Assembly (NCBI RefSeq): GCF_014197265.1 | Contig: NZ_JACIFH010000001.1 | Location: forward strand, 2,480,001 to 2,544,000 | Source: Microbacterium invictum | GTDB lineage: Bacteria > Actinomycetota > Actinomycetes > Actinomycetales > Microbacteriaceae | Reading direction: 5' to 3' | DNA length: 64,000 nt | Shown: positions 1-9,343 of the stretch, piece by piece | Layout of the letters: each line of letters begins with the position of its first letter | Numbering within the stretch: position 1 is the first letter of the stretch | Position numbers and translations under genes: made by a program | Notes under the pieces: model-generated | Seen by the model: the letters and a program-made list of their open reading frames with translations, nothing else | Told to the model about the DNA's origin: nothing | The model's database searches: none

Positions 1-1
1 T

Positions 2-1045
2 CCGGTCGCTGCCGACGGGAACATCATCACCGACGGCATCCTGCTGCGCGAAGGCGAGGAGTCCTACGTGCTCTCCGGGGTTCCCGCGGCACAGAACTGG
101 GTCACCTACCACGCGTCGGCCGGCGGCTACGACGTCGACCTCGATACCGATCCGGACCGATCGTTCACACCCGGCGACCCCCGGCTGTTCCGGCTGCAGG
201 TGCAGGGGCCCGCCGCCCTCGAACTGGTCGAGCGCGCGTTCGGCGGCCCCCTGCCCGAGACGAAGTTCTTCCATTCCGTCGAGGTGTCGCTGGGCGACGC
301 CCGCTTCCGTGCCCTGCGGCACGGAATGGCCGGGCAGCCCGGCTACGAGTTCATCGGCCCCTACGTCCACCACGACGCCGTCAAGGACGCACTCCTGACG
401 GCCGGGACCTCGCTCGGCGTGATCCACATCGGCGCGCTCGCGTACGCGACCAACGGCGTCGAGAGCGGGTGGATCCCCACTCCCACGCCGGCGATCTACA
501 CGGATCCGACCCTCGCGGACTATCGCGCCACCGTCGGCCTGTACACCTATGAGGGGCAGAACCCGCTGCACGGCAGCTTCTATTCCGACGACATCACCGA
601 CTACTACACGTCGCCGTGGGAGCTCGGCTACGGCCGCTCGATCTCGTTCAACCACGACTTCATCGGCCGCGATGCGCTCCGGGCGGCCAAAGAACGCGTG
701 CGCCGCACCAAGGTGACGCTCGAGCTGAACCGAGATGACGTGCGTGACGTCTTCGGCGACAGCGGCTACCTGAACGACTACGGTCGGCACCGCATCGAGT
801 CGAACGGTGCGCTGGTCGGCACCACCTTCCAGGCCGCGCGCATCGACCCGGTCGACGACGTGCTGGCCCTGTCGCTCGTCGACGCCGCGGCGGCCGAGCC
901 CGGCACCGAGGTGGAGGTCGTCTGGGGACAGCACCCCGGGCGCGGCACGGCGCCCGACGCGGACCTCGGCTTCCTGCGCTTGCGTGCGACGGTGCGTCCC
1001 GCGCCGTACAACGAGTACGCCCGCACCGCCTACCGCGCGGACTGA
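2..1045 (+). CDS. Tetrahydrofolate-dependent O-demethylase / aminomethyltransferase-family protein (5' truncated by window edge)
   Basis: The reading frame is already open at base 2, so the N-terminus lies outside the window; about 347 residues are visible. The sequence resembles the GcvT aminomethyltransferase fold as used by LigM/DesA-type O-demethylases, which move a methyl group from methoxylated aromatics to tetrahydrofolate. Visible family features are the early segment GVPAAQNWVTYHASAGGYDV, the internal RLQVQGPAALELVE and the C-terminal barrel with GTTFQAARIDP. The frame ends at a TGA 45 bp before a convergent MetE-like gene. The substrate cannot be told from sequence; a GcvT-like role other than demethylation is possible, but the glycine-cleavage partners GcvH and GcvP are not nearby. 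Confidence 0.75.
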   Translation, partial: PVAADGNIITDGILLREGEESYVLSGVPAAQNWVTYHASAGGYDVDLDTDPDRSFTPGDPRLFRLQVQGPAALELVERAFGGPLPETKFFHSVEVSLGDARFRALRHGMAGQPGYEFIGPYVHHDAVKDALLTAGTSLGVIHIGALAYATNGVESGWIPTPTPAIYTDPTLADYRATVGLYTYEGQNPLHGSFYSDDITDYYTSPWELGYGRSISFNHDFIGRDALRAAKERVRRTKVTLELNRDDVRDVFGDSGYLNDYGRHRIESNGALVGTTFQAARIDPVDDVLALSLVDAAAAEPGTEVEVVWGQHPGRGTAPDADLGFLRLRATVRPAPYNEYARTAYRAD

Positions 1046-1090
1046 CCGGCCTGCACAGGGTGGACCGGCCGCCGGCGGTGCGATGAGGCG

Positions 1091-2146
1091 TTACCAGGCC
1101 GAGGCGACAGCCGCGTGCGTCTCGAAGATGCCCTCGGTCGTCCCCGCCGGTGCCCTTCCGATGCCGCACTCCGTCGCCACACCGAACACAAGGGCATGCC
1201 GCAGCGCGGTCTCGATGCGACGGGCAGCGCCTTCGACGCCGTCCTCGCGGTGGACGAGGCCGAGGTAGAGCTCGGTTCCTTCCGGCAGCGCGAGGTCGTC
1301 GAGCGGCGCGAAGTACGCGTCGTCGTCACGGTCGATCGGAACGGGCAGGTGCAGCCAGGTGATCGGGCGGGGGGATGCCGCGAACAGGCGGTTCGCGAAG
1401 GCCACCAGATTCGCGGTGTCGACGGGCTCGACGAAGTGCTTCTCGGCGACGTCGCCATAGCAGAGGTGGAAGCCGGCCTCGACATCGGCCGGGACGGCGC
1501 CGGCCTGCTCGGCGGCGCGTTCGGTGAGCCCTGCCCAGAGGTCGTCCCACCACGGGTCGAGCACGCCCTTGCCTCGTTCGGCATAGGTGGCCTGCTCGAT
1601 GATCTGGAACTCGACTGCGTTGTTCCACTGGATCGCGAGGTCCTGGTGCGGGATCGCCGCGACGATCTCATCGAGCTCGCGGAACAACGCGTCCCGGTAA
1701 ACGGGCTCGATCGCCGCCCGCTGATCGGCGGGGAAGAACGCGCCGACGACGGCGAGCGGCGTGGGCAGCGACACCTGGAAACGCACGCCGGGACGCACGA
1801 CGCCCTCGTCGCGGAGGCGGCGGAACAGCGCGTACGACTCCACCGCGGCAGCGGCATAGCCGAGCGGGGGGAACCGGATCGACGCGGGGTCGACACCGTC
1901 GGCCACGCGGACCGGTCGGGCGTCGAGCATCCTCACCGGAATCGGGTTCTCGCCGACCCGCTCGATGCCGTCGGCTTTCCCGAGAACGTCGGCCTGGAAG
2001 AGGATCCAGTGGAAGCGCGGGCCGACCTCGCCGTCCGGAATGCGCGTGAGGTGTCCGCCGAGTACGGCGGCGGCGGTGCGGATGGTGGCCTCGGCGTCGT
2101 CGTAGTTGACGCTTCCCACGAGGTGGGCGCCCTGCGGCTGTGACAT
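1091..2146 (-). CDS. MetE-like (cobalamin-independent methionine synthase C-terminal fold) protein
   Basis: 351 residues, a stand-alone MetE/UROD-type TIM barrel. The zinc-site pattern of MetE is recognisable: H227-x-C229 in HLCYGD and C327 in ATECGIGR. The N-terminal MetE domain is absent, so this is not a full methionine synthase. It may transfer a methyl group to or from a thiol or folate acceptor, which would fit the convergent O-demethylase-like gene next door, but the acceptor is unknown. The ATG at 2146 was preferred over an upstream in-frame ATG because homology begins with the segment HLVGSVNYDDAEATIR and the upstream residues look non-coding. It is transcribed towards the left edge as a single gene. 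Confidence 0.8.
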   Translation of the reverse strand: MSQPQGAHLVGSVNYDDAEATIRTAAAVLGGHLTRIPDGEVGPRFHWILFQADVLGKADGIERVGENPIPVRMLDARPVRVADGVDPASIRFPPLGYAAAAVESYALFRRLRDEGVVRPGVRFQVSLPTPLAVVGAFFPADQRAAIEPVYRDALFRELDEIVAAIPHQDLAIQWNNAVEFQIIEQATYAERGKGVLDPWWDDLWAGLTERAAEQAGAVPADVEAGFHLCYGDVAEKHFVEPVDTANLVAFANRLFAASPRPITWLHLPVPIDRDDDAYFAPLDDLALPEGTELYLGLVHREDGVEGAARRIETALRHALVFGVATECGIGRAPAGTTEGIFETHAAVASAW

Positions 2147-2213
2147 GACACCAGATTCGCATGATGTGCCCCGCGCGCCAAGAGAGTGCGAAGCAGTGCG
2201 CAACAGCCGCCGG

Positions 2214-2780
2214 TCACACCCTGGCGAAGCCCCGCACATCCGGGAACGGCGGCTCGACGCCGGTCTGCAGGTCGACTTCGAACGCGTTCAGGCACATCGA
2301 GAGCATCGTGTAGTTGCCCAGCGACGCGATCGTGTCGACGAGCTGCTGCGCGGTGAACAGCCGGCGCGCAAGTGCGAACACGGTGTCCGATACGAAGTGC
2401 TCGCGCACGAGCTCGTCGCAGAACTCCCAGAACACCTGGTCCGACGGGTCATCGAACGCAGGCGTGCGCTGGTGAGCGATCGCGTCGATGACATGCTGTG
2501 GGATGCCGGCATCCAGCGCCTGCCCGACGTGCGCGTTCCACGAGTACTGCGCGTCGAACGCGCGACAGGCGACCAGAAGCGTCAGCAGCCGCAGGTGTTC
2601 GGGCAGGGACGATTCGAAGCGCGCGAAAGCGCCGAGCGCTTCGACTCGCTCGCACGCCTCGGGGCTGTTCAGCCACGCCCGGTACGGGCCGCGCACGGCA
2701 CCGCGGCGCGCGACGATTCGGTCGCTCAGCTCGCGCTGACGGTCGGTCAGCGTCGTGGGATCGAGCTCGTCAAGTCGCAT
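2214..2780 (-). CDS. Carboxymuconolactone decarboxylase (CMD) family protein, copy 1
   Basis: 188 residues of the AhpD/CMD helical fold. The core ACRAFDAQYSWNAH (residues 71-84) is the conserved CMD segment, but the CxxC redox pair of AhpD peroxidases is missing. A decarboxylase-like or unknown lyase role is therefore more likely than alkylhydroperoxidase activity. The ATG at 2780 has a good GGAGG ribosome site; the frame stays open far upstream, but only antisense to the rhamnosidase gene. A paralogue lies at 13052-13624 with the same FDAQYSWNAHV core, suggesting both act in one aromatic or lactone catabolic programme. It may form one transcript with the MetE-like gene 67 bp downstream. Confidence 0.82.
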   Translation of the reverse strand: MRLDELDPTTLTDRQRELSDRIVARRGAVRGPYRAWLNSPEACERVEALGAFARFESSLPEHLRLLTLLVACRAFDAQYSWNAHVGQALDAGIPQHVIDAIAHQRTPAFDDPSDQVFWEFCDELVREHFVSDTVFALARRLFTAQQLVDTIASLGNYTMLSMCLNAFEVDLQTGVEPPFPDVRGFARV

Positions 2781-2939
2781 GGGGCCTCCGTCTTCGGGTG
2801 GGCGCGCGCCTTCAGGTGAGGGCACACCGGGCAGGGGAATCTGATCGTGACAGTAGGGCACTCGCAGTGGCCGAGAAAGATGCGCACCGGCAAGGTAATC
2901 GTGCACCCCGCGAACCGACGTCGCGCATAGCGTGGACCT

Positions 2940-5768
2940 GTGCCCGCACACATCACATCGCTCACCGTCGAGCTGCGCACCGACTCCCCCGCCGTCGCGA
3001 CCAGCACGCCGCGCCTGTCCTGGACGGTCGCCGCCGAATCGCCGGGCTGGCAGCAGGCCTGGGCCGAGCTGCGCCGCGGCGACACCGTCGTGCGGCTCGA
3101 GGGCCGTGACAGCGTGCTCGTCGACTGGCCTTTCGCCCCTCTCGCGGCGGGCGAGCGCACGACGATCACCGTGCGCGCCGGCTCCACCGACGGCGATGAG
3201 ACGCCGTGGAGCGAGCCCCGCGCGCTGTGGGCCGCGTTCGCGGACGAGTGGATCGCCAGGCCGATCGCGCTCGCGCAGCCGATCCGCGAGGCGCAGCCGG
3301 TGCTGCTGCGCCGAGCCTTCCACGTCGACCGGCCGGTGCGCACCGCGACGCTGCACTGGACGGCCCTCGGCGTGGCTGACGCTTCGCTCAACGGCGCGCC
3401 CGTGGACGATCTGGTGCTGACCCCCGGATGGACGAGCTATCGCGAGCGGCTCGTCTACGAGACCTCGGATGTCACCGCCCTCGTGCGCGAGGGCGAGAAC
3501 GCGCTCGGCATCAGCCTGGCCGGCGGCTGGTACACCGAGGAGTACGGCGTGCTCACCGCGCCGCGCCGCTTCTTCGGCGATCAGCCGCGCGCCCTGGCAC
3601 AGCTGCGCCTCGAGTTCACGGATGGCACCGTTCAGACGATCGCGACCGGTGAGCCGGGCGCCCTGTGGCGCGCGCACGGTGACGGGCCCGTCGTCTCGAG
3701 CGGCATCTACGCCGGCGAGCACGTCGACGCCCGCCGGCACCCCGTCGGCTGGGATTCGCCCGGATTCGACGACGCGGGCTGGACTGCGCCATCCGTCGTC
3801 GACATGCCCCTGCCGGCCCTCGAAGCGCGCATGGCGGCACCGGTGCGTGAGATCGAGCGGATGCCGGTGCGCGCGGTCTCACGCACCGCGTCGGGCCGGG
3901 TGCTGCTCGACTTCGGCCAGAACGTCGTCGGTCGCCTGCGGCTGCGGCTGAGCGGACCGGCCGGCACGATCGTCACCCTGCGTCATGCCGAGGTGATCGA
4001 AGGCTCATTCGACGAGGGGGCCGAACTCGCGCTGCGGCCGTTGCGCGATGCCGCCGCGACGGATTCGTACACCCTCGCGGGCACCGGAGACGAGGTGTTC
4101 GAGCCGCGCTTCACGTTCCACGGCTTCCGCTACGCCGACATCGACGGCTGGCCCGGCGAGTTCGACCCGGCCGCGGTCGAGGCCATCGTGCTCGGCAGCG
4201 ATCTGCGCCGGACCGGCTGGTTCACCTCATCCGATCCCCTGCTGGACCGCTTCCACGAGAACGTGGTCTGGACGCTGCGGGGCAACTATCTCGCCGTACC
4301 CCAGGACTGCCCGCAGCGCGATGAGCGGCTCGGCTGGACCGGTGACACGCAGCTGTTCGCGCCCACGGCGGAGTTCCTCTTCGACTGCCACGCGTTCCTG
4401 CGCTCGTGGCTGCGCGACCTCGCGCTCGAACAGCGCCGGCTGGGCGGTCTCGTACCGCTGTTCGCGCCCGATGTCGTCCCGGGATTCAGTGACCGCGGCC
4501 CGGTGGCGGCGTGGGGAGATGCCATCGCGATCGTGCCGCAGGTGCTCGCCGACAGCAGCGGCGATGTCTCGGTGCTCGAGGAGTTCTATCCGGGCATGCG
4601 CGCGTGGGCCGATCTCGTCCTGTCGCACCGCGATGCCGAGGGACTGTGGACCAGCGGCCGTCAGCTCGCCGACTGGCTCGACCCCAACGCTCCACCGAAC
4701 GCGCCGTCGCGCGGTCGCACCGACACCGACATCGTCGCGACCGCGTATCTGGTCAAGACCGTGCGCCTCACCGCCGCCATCGCGCGTCGCCTCGGGCACG
4801 GCGCCGATGCCGCCCGGTACGAGGCCGCCGCCGCCGAGACCGGCCGCGCCTACCTCGACGCGTTCGTGACCGCGTCGGGACGCATGATGTGCGACACGCA
4901 GACCGCATACGCGATCACGATCGACTTCGACCTGGCAGACGACCCCACCCTTCGGCGGCGACTGGGCGATCGGCTCGCGTTCGTCGTCCGCCGTGATGGC
5001 TACCGGATCGCGACGGGCCTGGTCGGGACTGCCGTCATCGCGCAGGCTCTCACCGCGACCGGCCACATCGACGCCGCCGAGCGGCTGCTGTTCCAGACCG
5101 AGGCCCCGTCATGGCTGTACCCGGTCACCGTCGGCGCGACCACCGTGTGGGAGCGCTGGGACGGCCTGCGCCCCGACGGGTCACTCAACCCCGGCGCGAT
5201 GATCTCCTTCAACCATGTCGCCCTCGGCTCGGTGGCCGCGTGGCTGCACGCCGACGTCGCCGGCCTCTCCGCCGCCGAGCCCGGCTATCGGGTCGTGCGC
5301 ATCGCACCCCGGCCGCTGGCCCGGCTGCGCCATGCCCGCGCTCGCCACGAGACTCCGTACGGGCCGGCCGAGTCCGGCTGGGAACGGACGGATGCCGGAG
5401 TCCGCGTCCACGCCGAGATTCCGCCGAACACCACCGGCGCCGTCGAACTGCCCGACGGCCGGACGTTCGAGGTCGGCGCCGGCCGGCACGAGTGGACGAT
5501 CGAGCCCGCGGAGGCCGGCGTCGCCGTCGCCCCCGTCACCCTCGAGTCGTCGATGGCCGACCTGGCCGACGACCCCGCCGCCCATCGCGCCTTCTTCGCC
5601 ACGCTCGCCACCCGCCCGAACCGGTTCATCGCCCGCGCCGTGGCCGGCAACGCGCTGTACACGCCGGGCCGCAGCATCCGCGATGCGCTCGTGTTCGCCG
5701 ACCGGGCGACCCTCGATGCGGTCGCCGAGGCCCTGGCATCCGCCCCCGATCCGAAAGGCACATCATGA
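2940..5768 (+). CDS. Alpha-L-rhamnosidase, GH78 family
   Basis: 942 residues, the usual size for GH78. It has N-terminal beta-sandwich domains (about 1-330), then the (alpha/alpha)6 catalytic domain. The hallmark [13 protein letters not shown] lies at residues 457-469, with the aromatic segment TTVWERWDG near residue 740. No signal peptide is seen, so it should act in the cytoplasm on imported rhamnosides, releasing L-rhamnose. The GTG start at 2940 sits 6 nt after a TAGCGT box (2928-2933), indicating a leaderless transcript. The last 70 or so residues (from [10 protein letters not shown]) extend beyond the normal C-terminal beta domain. Its stop overlaps the start of the cupin gene by 4 bp. 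Confidence 0.93.
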   Translation: MPAHITSLTVELRTDSPAVATSTPRLSWTVAAESPGWQQAWAELRRGDTVVRLEGRDSVLVDWPFAPLAAGERTTITVRAGSTDGDETPWSEPRALWAAFADEWIARPIALAQPIREAQPVLLRRAFHVDRPVRTATLHWTALGVADASLNGAPVDDLVLTPGWTSYRERLVYETSDVTALVREGENALGISLAGGWYTEEYGVLTAPRRFFGDQPRALAQLRLEFTDGTVQTIATGEPGALWRAHGDGPVVSSGIYAGEHVDARRHPVGWDSPGFDDAGWTAPSVVDMPLPALEARMAAPVREIERMPVRAVSRTASGRVLLDFGQNVVGRLRLRLSGPAGTIVTLRHAEVIEGSFDEGAELALRPLRDAAATDSYTLAGTGDEVFEPRFTFHGFRYADIDGWPGEFDPAAVEAIVLGSDLRRTGWFTSSDPLLDRFHENVVWTLRGNYLAVPQDCPQRDERLGWTGDTQLFAPTAEFLFDCHAFLRSWLRDLALEQRRLGGLVPLFAPDVVPGFSDRGPVAAWGDAIAIVPQVLADSSGDVSVLEEFYPGMRAWADLVLSHRDAEGLWTSGRQLADWLDPNAPPNAPSRGRTDTDIVATAYLVKTVRLTAAIARRLGHGADAARYEAAAAETGRAYLDAFVTASGRMMCDTQTAYAITIDFDLADDPTLRRRLGDRLAFVVRRDGYRIATGLVGTAVIAQALTATGHIDAAERLLFQTEAPSWLYPVTVGATTVWERWDGLRPDGSLNPGAMISFNHVALGSVAAWLHADVAGLSAAEPGYRVVRIAPRPLARLRHARARHETPYGPAESGWERTDAGVRVHAEIPPNTTGAVELPDGRTFEVGAGRHEWTIEPAEAGVAVAPVTLESSMADLADDPAAHRAFFATLATRPNRFIARAVAGNALYTPGRSIRDALVFADRATLDAVAEALASAPDPKGTS

Positions 5769-6202
5769 CGACCATCCGCATCTTCCGCGAGATCGAGGTG
5801 CTCGACCGCGGCGGCGCCGTGAAGACGTGGCCGCTCATCACCACCGAGACCAGCGGCGGCGAGAACGATCTCGCGACCGGCATCAGCATCTACCCCGTCG
5901 GCGCGGGCGCGCCGCTGCACTCGCACAACTGCGACGAGCAGGTGCTGATCCTCGAGGGCGAGGGGTTCGTCGAGGTGCACGAGGAGGGCAAGGACGTCGC
6001 CGCCGGAATCCTGCGCCGCGACCTCGTGAAGGACGACACGGCCTACGTGAAGGCGGGCGTCTTCCACCGCTACCAGAACACCGGCGACACCCCGATGCGC
6101 ATCCTCTGGATCTACCCGCAGGCGTATGTCACGCGGACGTTCGGCGACACCGGGAAGACCGTCGAGCATCTCACGGCCGAAGACGCCATGGGCGGTCGCT
6201 GA
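5765..6202 (+). CDS. Cupin-domain protein translationally coupled to the rhamnosidase
   Basis: 145 residues, one small cupin barrel. The metal-binding cupin motifs are visible: H52-x-H54-xxx-E58 in [10 protein letters not shown] and H101 in the second motif, with glycine-rich turns between. The ATGA overlap with the rhamnosidase stop implies co-translation. Cupins beside sugar hydrolases are often isomerases, epimerases or dioxygenases. A quercetinase-like dioxygenase acting on the aglycone of a rhamnosylated flavonoid is an attractive but unproven idea. Nothing in the sequence fixes the substrate. Confidence 0.82.
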   Translation: MTTIRIFREIEVLDRGGAVKTWPLITTETSGGENDLATGISIYPVGAGAPLHSHNCDEQVLILEGEGFVEVHEEGKDVAAGILRRDLVKDDTAYVKAGVFHRYQNTGDTPMRILWIYPQAYVTRTFGDTGKTVEHLTAEDAMGGR

Positions 6203-6214
6203 CCCCGACGTCCG

Positions 6215-6955
6215 CTACGACGCAGGGGCACCCCGGCCCGGTCGTTCGTCTGGCGGCAGGCCCGCGATCAGGTCGCGTGCCACCTCCGTGATGCGCGCGC
6301 GGCTGCCGCGCGCTCTCGCGCGCAGCCGGCGGAACGCCTCGTCCATGTCCACATTCTCGGCGTGGGCGATGACCCCCTTCGCCTGCTCGATGAGGACCCG
6401 GCTGTCGAGCGCCCGCTGCAACTGCTCGCGTGACAGCGTCTGGTCCTTCAGCGCCCGCTCGTGGAGGATGCTGATCGTCGCGACGTCTGCGAGTCCGCGC
6501 AACGCCTTCTGGTCTTCGGCCGACGCCGGAGCGCCGTGGTCGAAGAAGAGGTTGAGCGAGCCCAGTAGGTCATCGCGCAGCCGCAGGGGAACGGCGAGCA
6601 CCGACTCGTAGCCGAGTTCGCGGACCGAGGTGGCGAACGCGGGCCAGTGCGCGTAGTTGGCGGCCCAGCCGTACGCGGTGACGATCGATCCGGTGCGATA
6701 GGCCTCCACGCACGGCCCCTCGTCGGCGGCGAGCTGCATCAGGCTGATGAGGTGACTGCGCTCGCTCGATGCCGCGATCACCTCGAGCCTGCCGTCGCCG
6801 TTCGCGAGCAGTATGCCGGCATCCGTGGCGGCGAACAGGTCGCGGCTCAGCTGCGAGAGCGTGCTGAGGAGGTCGACGACGTCATAATCCGCGACGAGCG
6901 TGTCGGCCAGATTCACGAACGCGTCGACGAGGGCGTCCTCGCGGCTCGAATCCAT
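6215..6955 (-). CDS. GAF and ANTAR domain transcription antitermination regulator
   Basis: 246 residues. An N-terminal GAF sensor (about 20-160) is followed by an ANTAR RNA-binding module (about 165-225), with SRVLIEQAKGVIAH and DEAFRRLRARARGS typical of ANTAR. ANTAR proteins bind paired hairpins in mRNA leaders and prevent termination. No receiver domain is present, so the signal probably enters through GAF. It is convergent with the cupin gene (12 bp apart). A TAGAAT box lies 9 nt before the start, so the leader is at most a few bases. Its RNA targets are not evident in this window. Confidence 0.88.
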   Translation of the reverse strand: MDSSREDALVDAFVNLADTLVADYDVVDLLSTLSQLSRDLFAATDAGILLANGDGRLEVIAASSERSHLISLMQLAADEGPCVEAYRTGSIVTAYGWAANYAHWPAFATSVRELGYESVLAVPLRLRDDLLGSLNLFFDHGAPASAEDQKALRGLADVATISILHERALKDQTLSREQLQRALDSRVLIEQAKGVIAHAENVDMDEAFRRLRARARGSRARITEVARDLIAGLPPDERPGRGAPAS

Positions 6956-6998
6956 TTCGCCGCGATTCTACGGTCACGCGGGCGGCCGGCGAAAGACA

Positions 6999-8096
6999 TC
7001 ATCCGGTCTGCCGCTGCAGGAGAAGCGGGCACTCGAAGGGGTCTCGCTCACCGAGTCCCACGCGGTTGATGTAGTGGGTGACGATCCGGTACGACTCCCA
7101 CAGGCCGGTCTCGGTGTACCGCACGCCGTGGCTGAGGCAGTACGCCTTGATCGTCGCGGACGCAGCCCGGAGATGGGGGCGTGGCATCGACGGGAAGAGG
7201 TGGTGTTCGATCTGGTAGTTGAGCCCTCCCATCGCGACATCGAGCAGTCGGTTCCCTCGGATGTTGCGGCTCATCAACACCTGGCGCCGCAGGAAGTCGA
7301 TCTTCACGGTCGCCGGCACCAGCGGCATCCCTTTGTGGTTCGGCGCGAACGACATGCCCATGTACACGCCGAAGAGCCCGAGCTGCACAGCCAGGAACAC
7401 CGCCGCGATCCCCGGCGAGAGGACGAGGAACACCAGGGCGAGATACCCGCCGATCCGCACGGCGAGGAATACGGTCTCGGCCGCGCGGCGGCGCATCGGC
7501 GCCCGGGACAAGACGCGTCGCACGCTCGACGCGTGAAGCGACATGCCCTCCAGCAGCAGGATCGGGTAGAAGAAGATGCCCTGGTGCGCCATCAGCCACG
7601 CCAGCGGCTGCCCGTAGTGCTTCGCGCGCTCGCCGGCCTGATCGGCGGTGACCGAGATCACGGGCAGCTCGATGTCGGGATCGGAGCCGATCTTGTTCGG
7701 GTTGGCGTGGTGGCGGGTGTGCTTGTGCTGCCACCAGCCGTAGCTCATGCCGACCAGCAGATTTCCGATGACGATCGAGGTCCAGTCGTTCCATCGGCCC
7801 GAGACGAAGATCTGGCGGTGCGCTGCATCGTGGCCGAGCATTGCGATCTGGGTGAACAGGGCGGCGAAGACAGCGGCGGTGACCACCTGCCACCACGTGT
7901 CGCCGATGAGAACGAACGCGACGAGCACGGCGGTGAGCACGGTGGCAAGGCCGACGAGTTTGCTCCAGTAGTAGCCATAGCGCCGCCGCATGAACCCGCT
8001 CGCGGCCACGATCCTCGCCAGCTCGGTGAAGTCGTTCGTCGCACGGGTGCGCAGCGGCGCGGCCGTACCCGTGCTGCGGGAGAGTTGGTCGGTCAT
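6999..8096 (-). CDS. Membrane fatty-acid desaturase
   Basis: 365 residues, an integral-membrane di-iron desaturase. The three histidine boxes are intact: GHDAAH (88-93), HKHTRHH (124-130) and QIEHHLFP near residue 300. About four membrane helices lie in two pairs around them. The family inserts double bonds into acyl chains of lipids or acyl-CoA using oxygen and electrons from ferredoxin or a reductase. The ATG at 8096 was chosen over one 12 codons upstream because homologous sequence starts near it. It stands alone, with 143 bp of upstream DNA. Which acyl position is desaturated cannot be inferred. Confidence 0.9.
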   Translation of the reverse strand: MTDQLSRSTGTAAPLRTRATNDFTELARIVAASGFMRRRYGYYWSKLVGLATVLTAVLVAFVLIGDTWWQVVTAAVFAALFTQIAMLGHDAAHRQIFVSGRWNDWTSIVIGNLLVGMSYGWWQHKHTRHHANPNKIGSDPDIELPVISVTADQAGERAKHYGQPLAWLMAHQGIFFYPILLLEGMSLHASSVRRVLSRAPMRRRAAETVFLAVRIGGYLALVFLVLSPGIAAVFLAVQLGLFGVYMGMSFAPNHKGMPLVPATVKIDFLRRQVLMSRNIRGNRLLDVAMGGLNYQIEHHLFPSMPRPHLRAASATIKAYCLSHGVRYTETGLWESYRIVTHYINRVGLGERDPFECPLLLQRQTG

Positions 8097-8240
8097 CGCT
8101 TCGGCCCCAATCCTCGGGCCGCGCCCGTGCACGGTCCGTGAATGTCAGGGTCCGGGACATCCTGTGCTCAGGCTACGCCGACCTCGCGCCCCGTGGAATG
8201 CCTGTGGGAGAGTTCACAGCCCCGCCGGCGTGCGGCTCGG

Positions 8241-9278
8241 TCAGCCGACCTCGGGCACCGCGACGCCGAGCGTGCTGGCGACCTCGACGAGCTCGGCCCA
8301 CAGCTTGTCACCGACGGGGATGCCGGCATCCGACCGCTTCGCGCGGGTCTCGGCGCTGCGCTCACCGGGGACGAGGATGCGCTCCACGCCCTCGGCCCTG
8401 GGCAGGCCGTGAATGGTGTCGATCGTGGCATCCACATTCGCGGCGAACTCGTCTGCCGGACCGAACGCGGCCGGATCGATGACGATCAGCGTCGCATTCT
8501 GGCGGTGCTTCTTCTGGCCCCCGTGGTAGGCCGTGAGGATCGGCGCCGTCACCAGGACCGAGGTGAGCAGCTCGAACATGAGTGAGAGGCCCGAACCTTT
8601 GGGCCCACCCAGCGGGGTCGGGATCTTGGCGATCTCGGGGTCGGTCGTCGGCGTGCCGTCGGCCGTTGTCGCCGAACCCTCCGGCAGCTGCTTGCCCTCG
8701 CGCTTGTACTGGGCGATCTTGCCCATCGCGATCAGCGAGCTGGCCATGTCGAGCAGGACAGCCGGCTTCTCACCCGTGCCGGGCACCGCGATGGCGAGTG
8801 GGCTGGTGGCCACCGAAGCGCCGACGGCGCCCTCGTACGACATCATGGGCGAGCCGGCAGCGACGCCGATGCCGACCAGTCCGGCATCGGCGATCAGCGA
8901 CGCGTAGTACCCGATGGCGCCGGTGTGCACCGTGTTGCGCACCGAGACGATCGCGACGCCCTGCGTCCTGGCCTTCTCGATCGCGATCTCGGCGGCGCGG
9001 GTGAGCGCGACCGGCCCGGGCGCGAAGTCGGCGTCGATCACCGAGACACCCGGGGTCGAGTCCGTCACCGTGATGGCCGGCGTCGGGTTGGCCACACCAT
9101 TGGCGAACATCTCGACATACCGTGGCACGCGCGAGACGCCGTGCGAGTCGACGCCGCGCAGGCTCGCCCACACGAACGCCGGAGCGGCGGCCCGGGCGTC
9201 GTCGGCACTGACGCCGACGGCCTGGAAGATATCGCCGATGAAACCCTCGAAAGTGGCGGGAGGAACGGTGATGGGCAT
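8241..9278 (-). CDS. Ldh2-family (malate/L-lactate/sulfolactate-type) NAD(P)-dependent dehydrogenase
   Basis: 345 residues of the Ldh2/MDG2 fold, which is not a Rossmann dehydrogenase. Visible family segments are SLRGVDSHGVSRVPRY near the N-terminus, NTVHTGAIGYYASLIADAGL in the middle and TPLGGPKGSGLSLMFELL towards the C-terminus. Members reduce 2-oxoacids or oxidise 2-hydroxyacids; the real substrate here is unknown. It is the third gene of an operon with an amidohydrolase and a ThDP enzyme and starts 65 bp after the latter's stop. That arrangement suggests the dehydrogenase handles a hydroxy- or oxoacid made or consumed by its partners. Confidence 0.87.
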   Translation of the reverse strand: MPITVPPATFEGFIGDIFQAVGVSADDARAAAPAFVWASLRGVDSHGVSRVPRYVEMFANGVANPTPAITVTDSTPGVSVIDADFAPGPVALTRAAEIAIEKARTQGVAIVSVRNTVHTGAIGYYASLIADAGLVGIGVAAGSPMMSYEGAVGASVATSPLAIAVPGTGEKPAVLLDMASSLIAMGKIAQYKREGKQLPEGSATTADGTPTTDPEIAKIPTPLGGPKGSGLSLMFELLTSVLVTAPILTAYHGGQKKHRQNATLIVIDPAAFGPADEFAANVDATIDTIHGLPRAEGVERILVPGERSAETRAKRSDAGIPVGDKLWAELVEVASTLGVAVPEVG

Positions 9279-9343
9279 GGGGGCTGCCTTTCTGATCGGA
9301 AGTGGTGCGCGAGGCCCGGTCGTGTTCGTCCGGGCCCCGCGGG

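Noticed and set aside
1115..2143. A 342-codon plus-strand frame opposite the MetE-like gene
   Set aside because: Typical high-GC antisense frame; the minus strand carries the conserved zinc-site motifs.
2214..3740. A CMD protein extended by about 320 N-terminal residues
   Set aside because: The extension is antisense to the rhamnosidase; a good ribosome site and family homology place the start at 2780.
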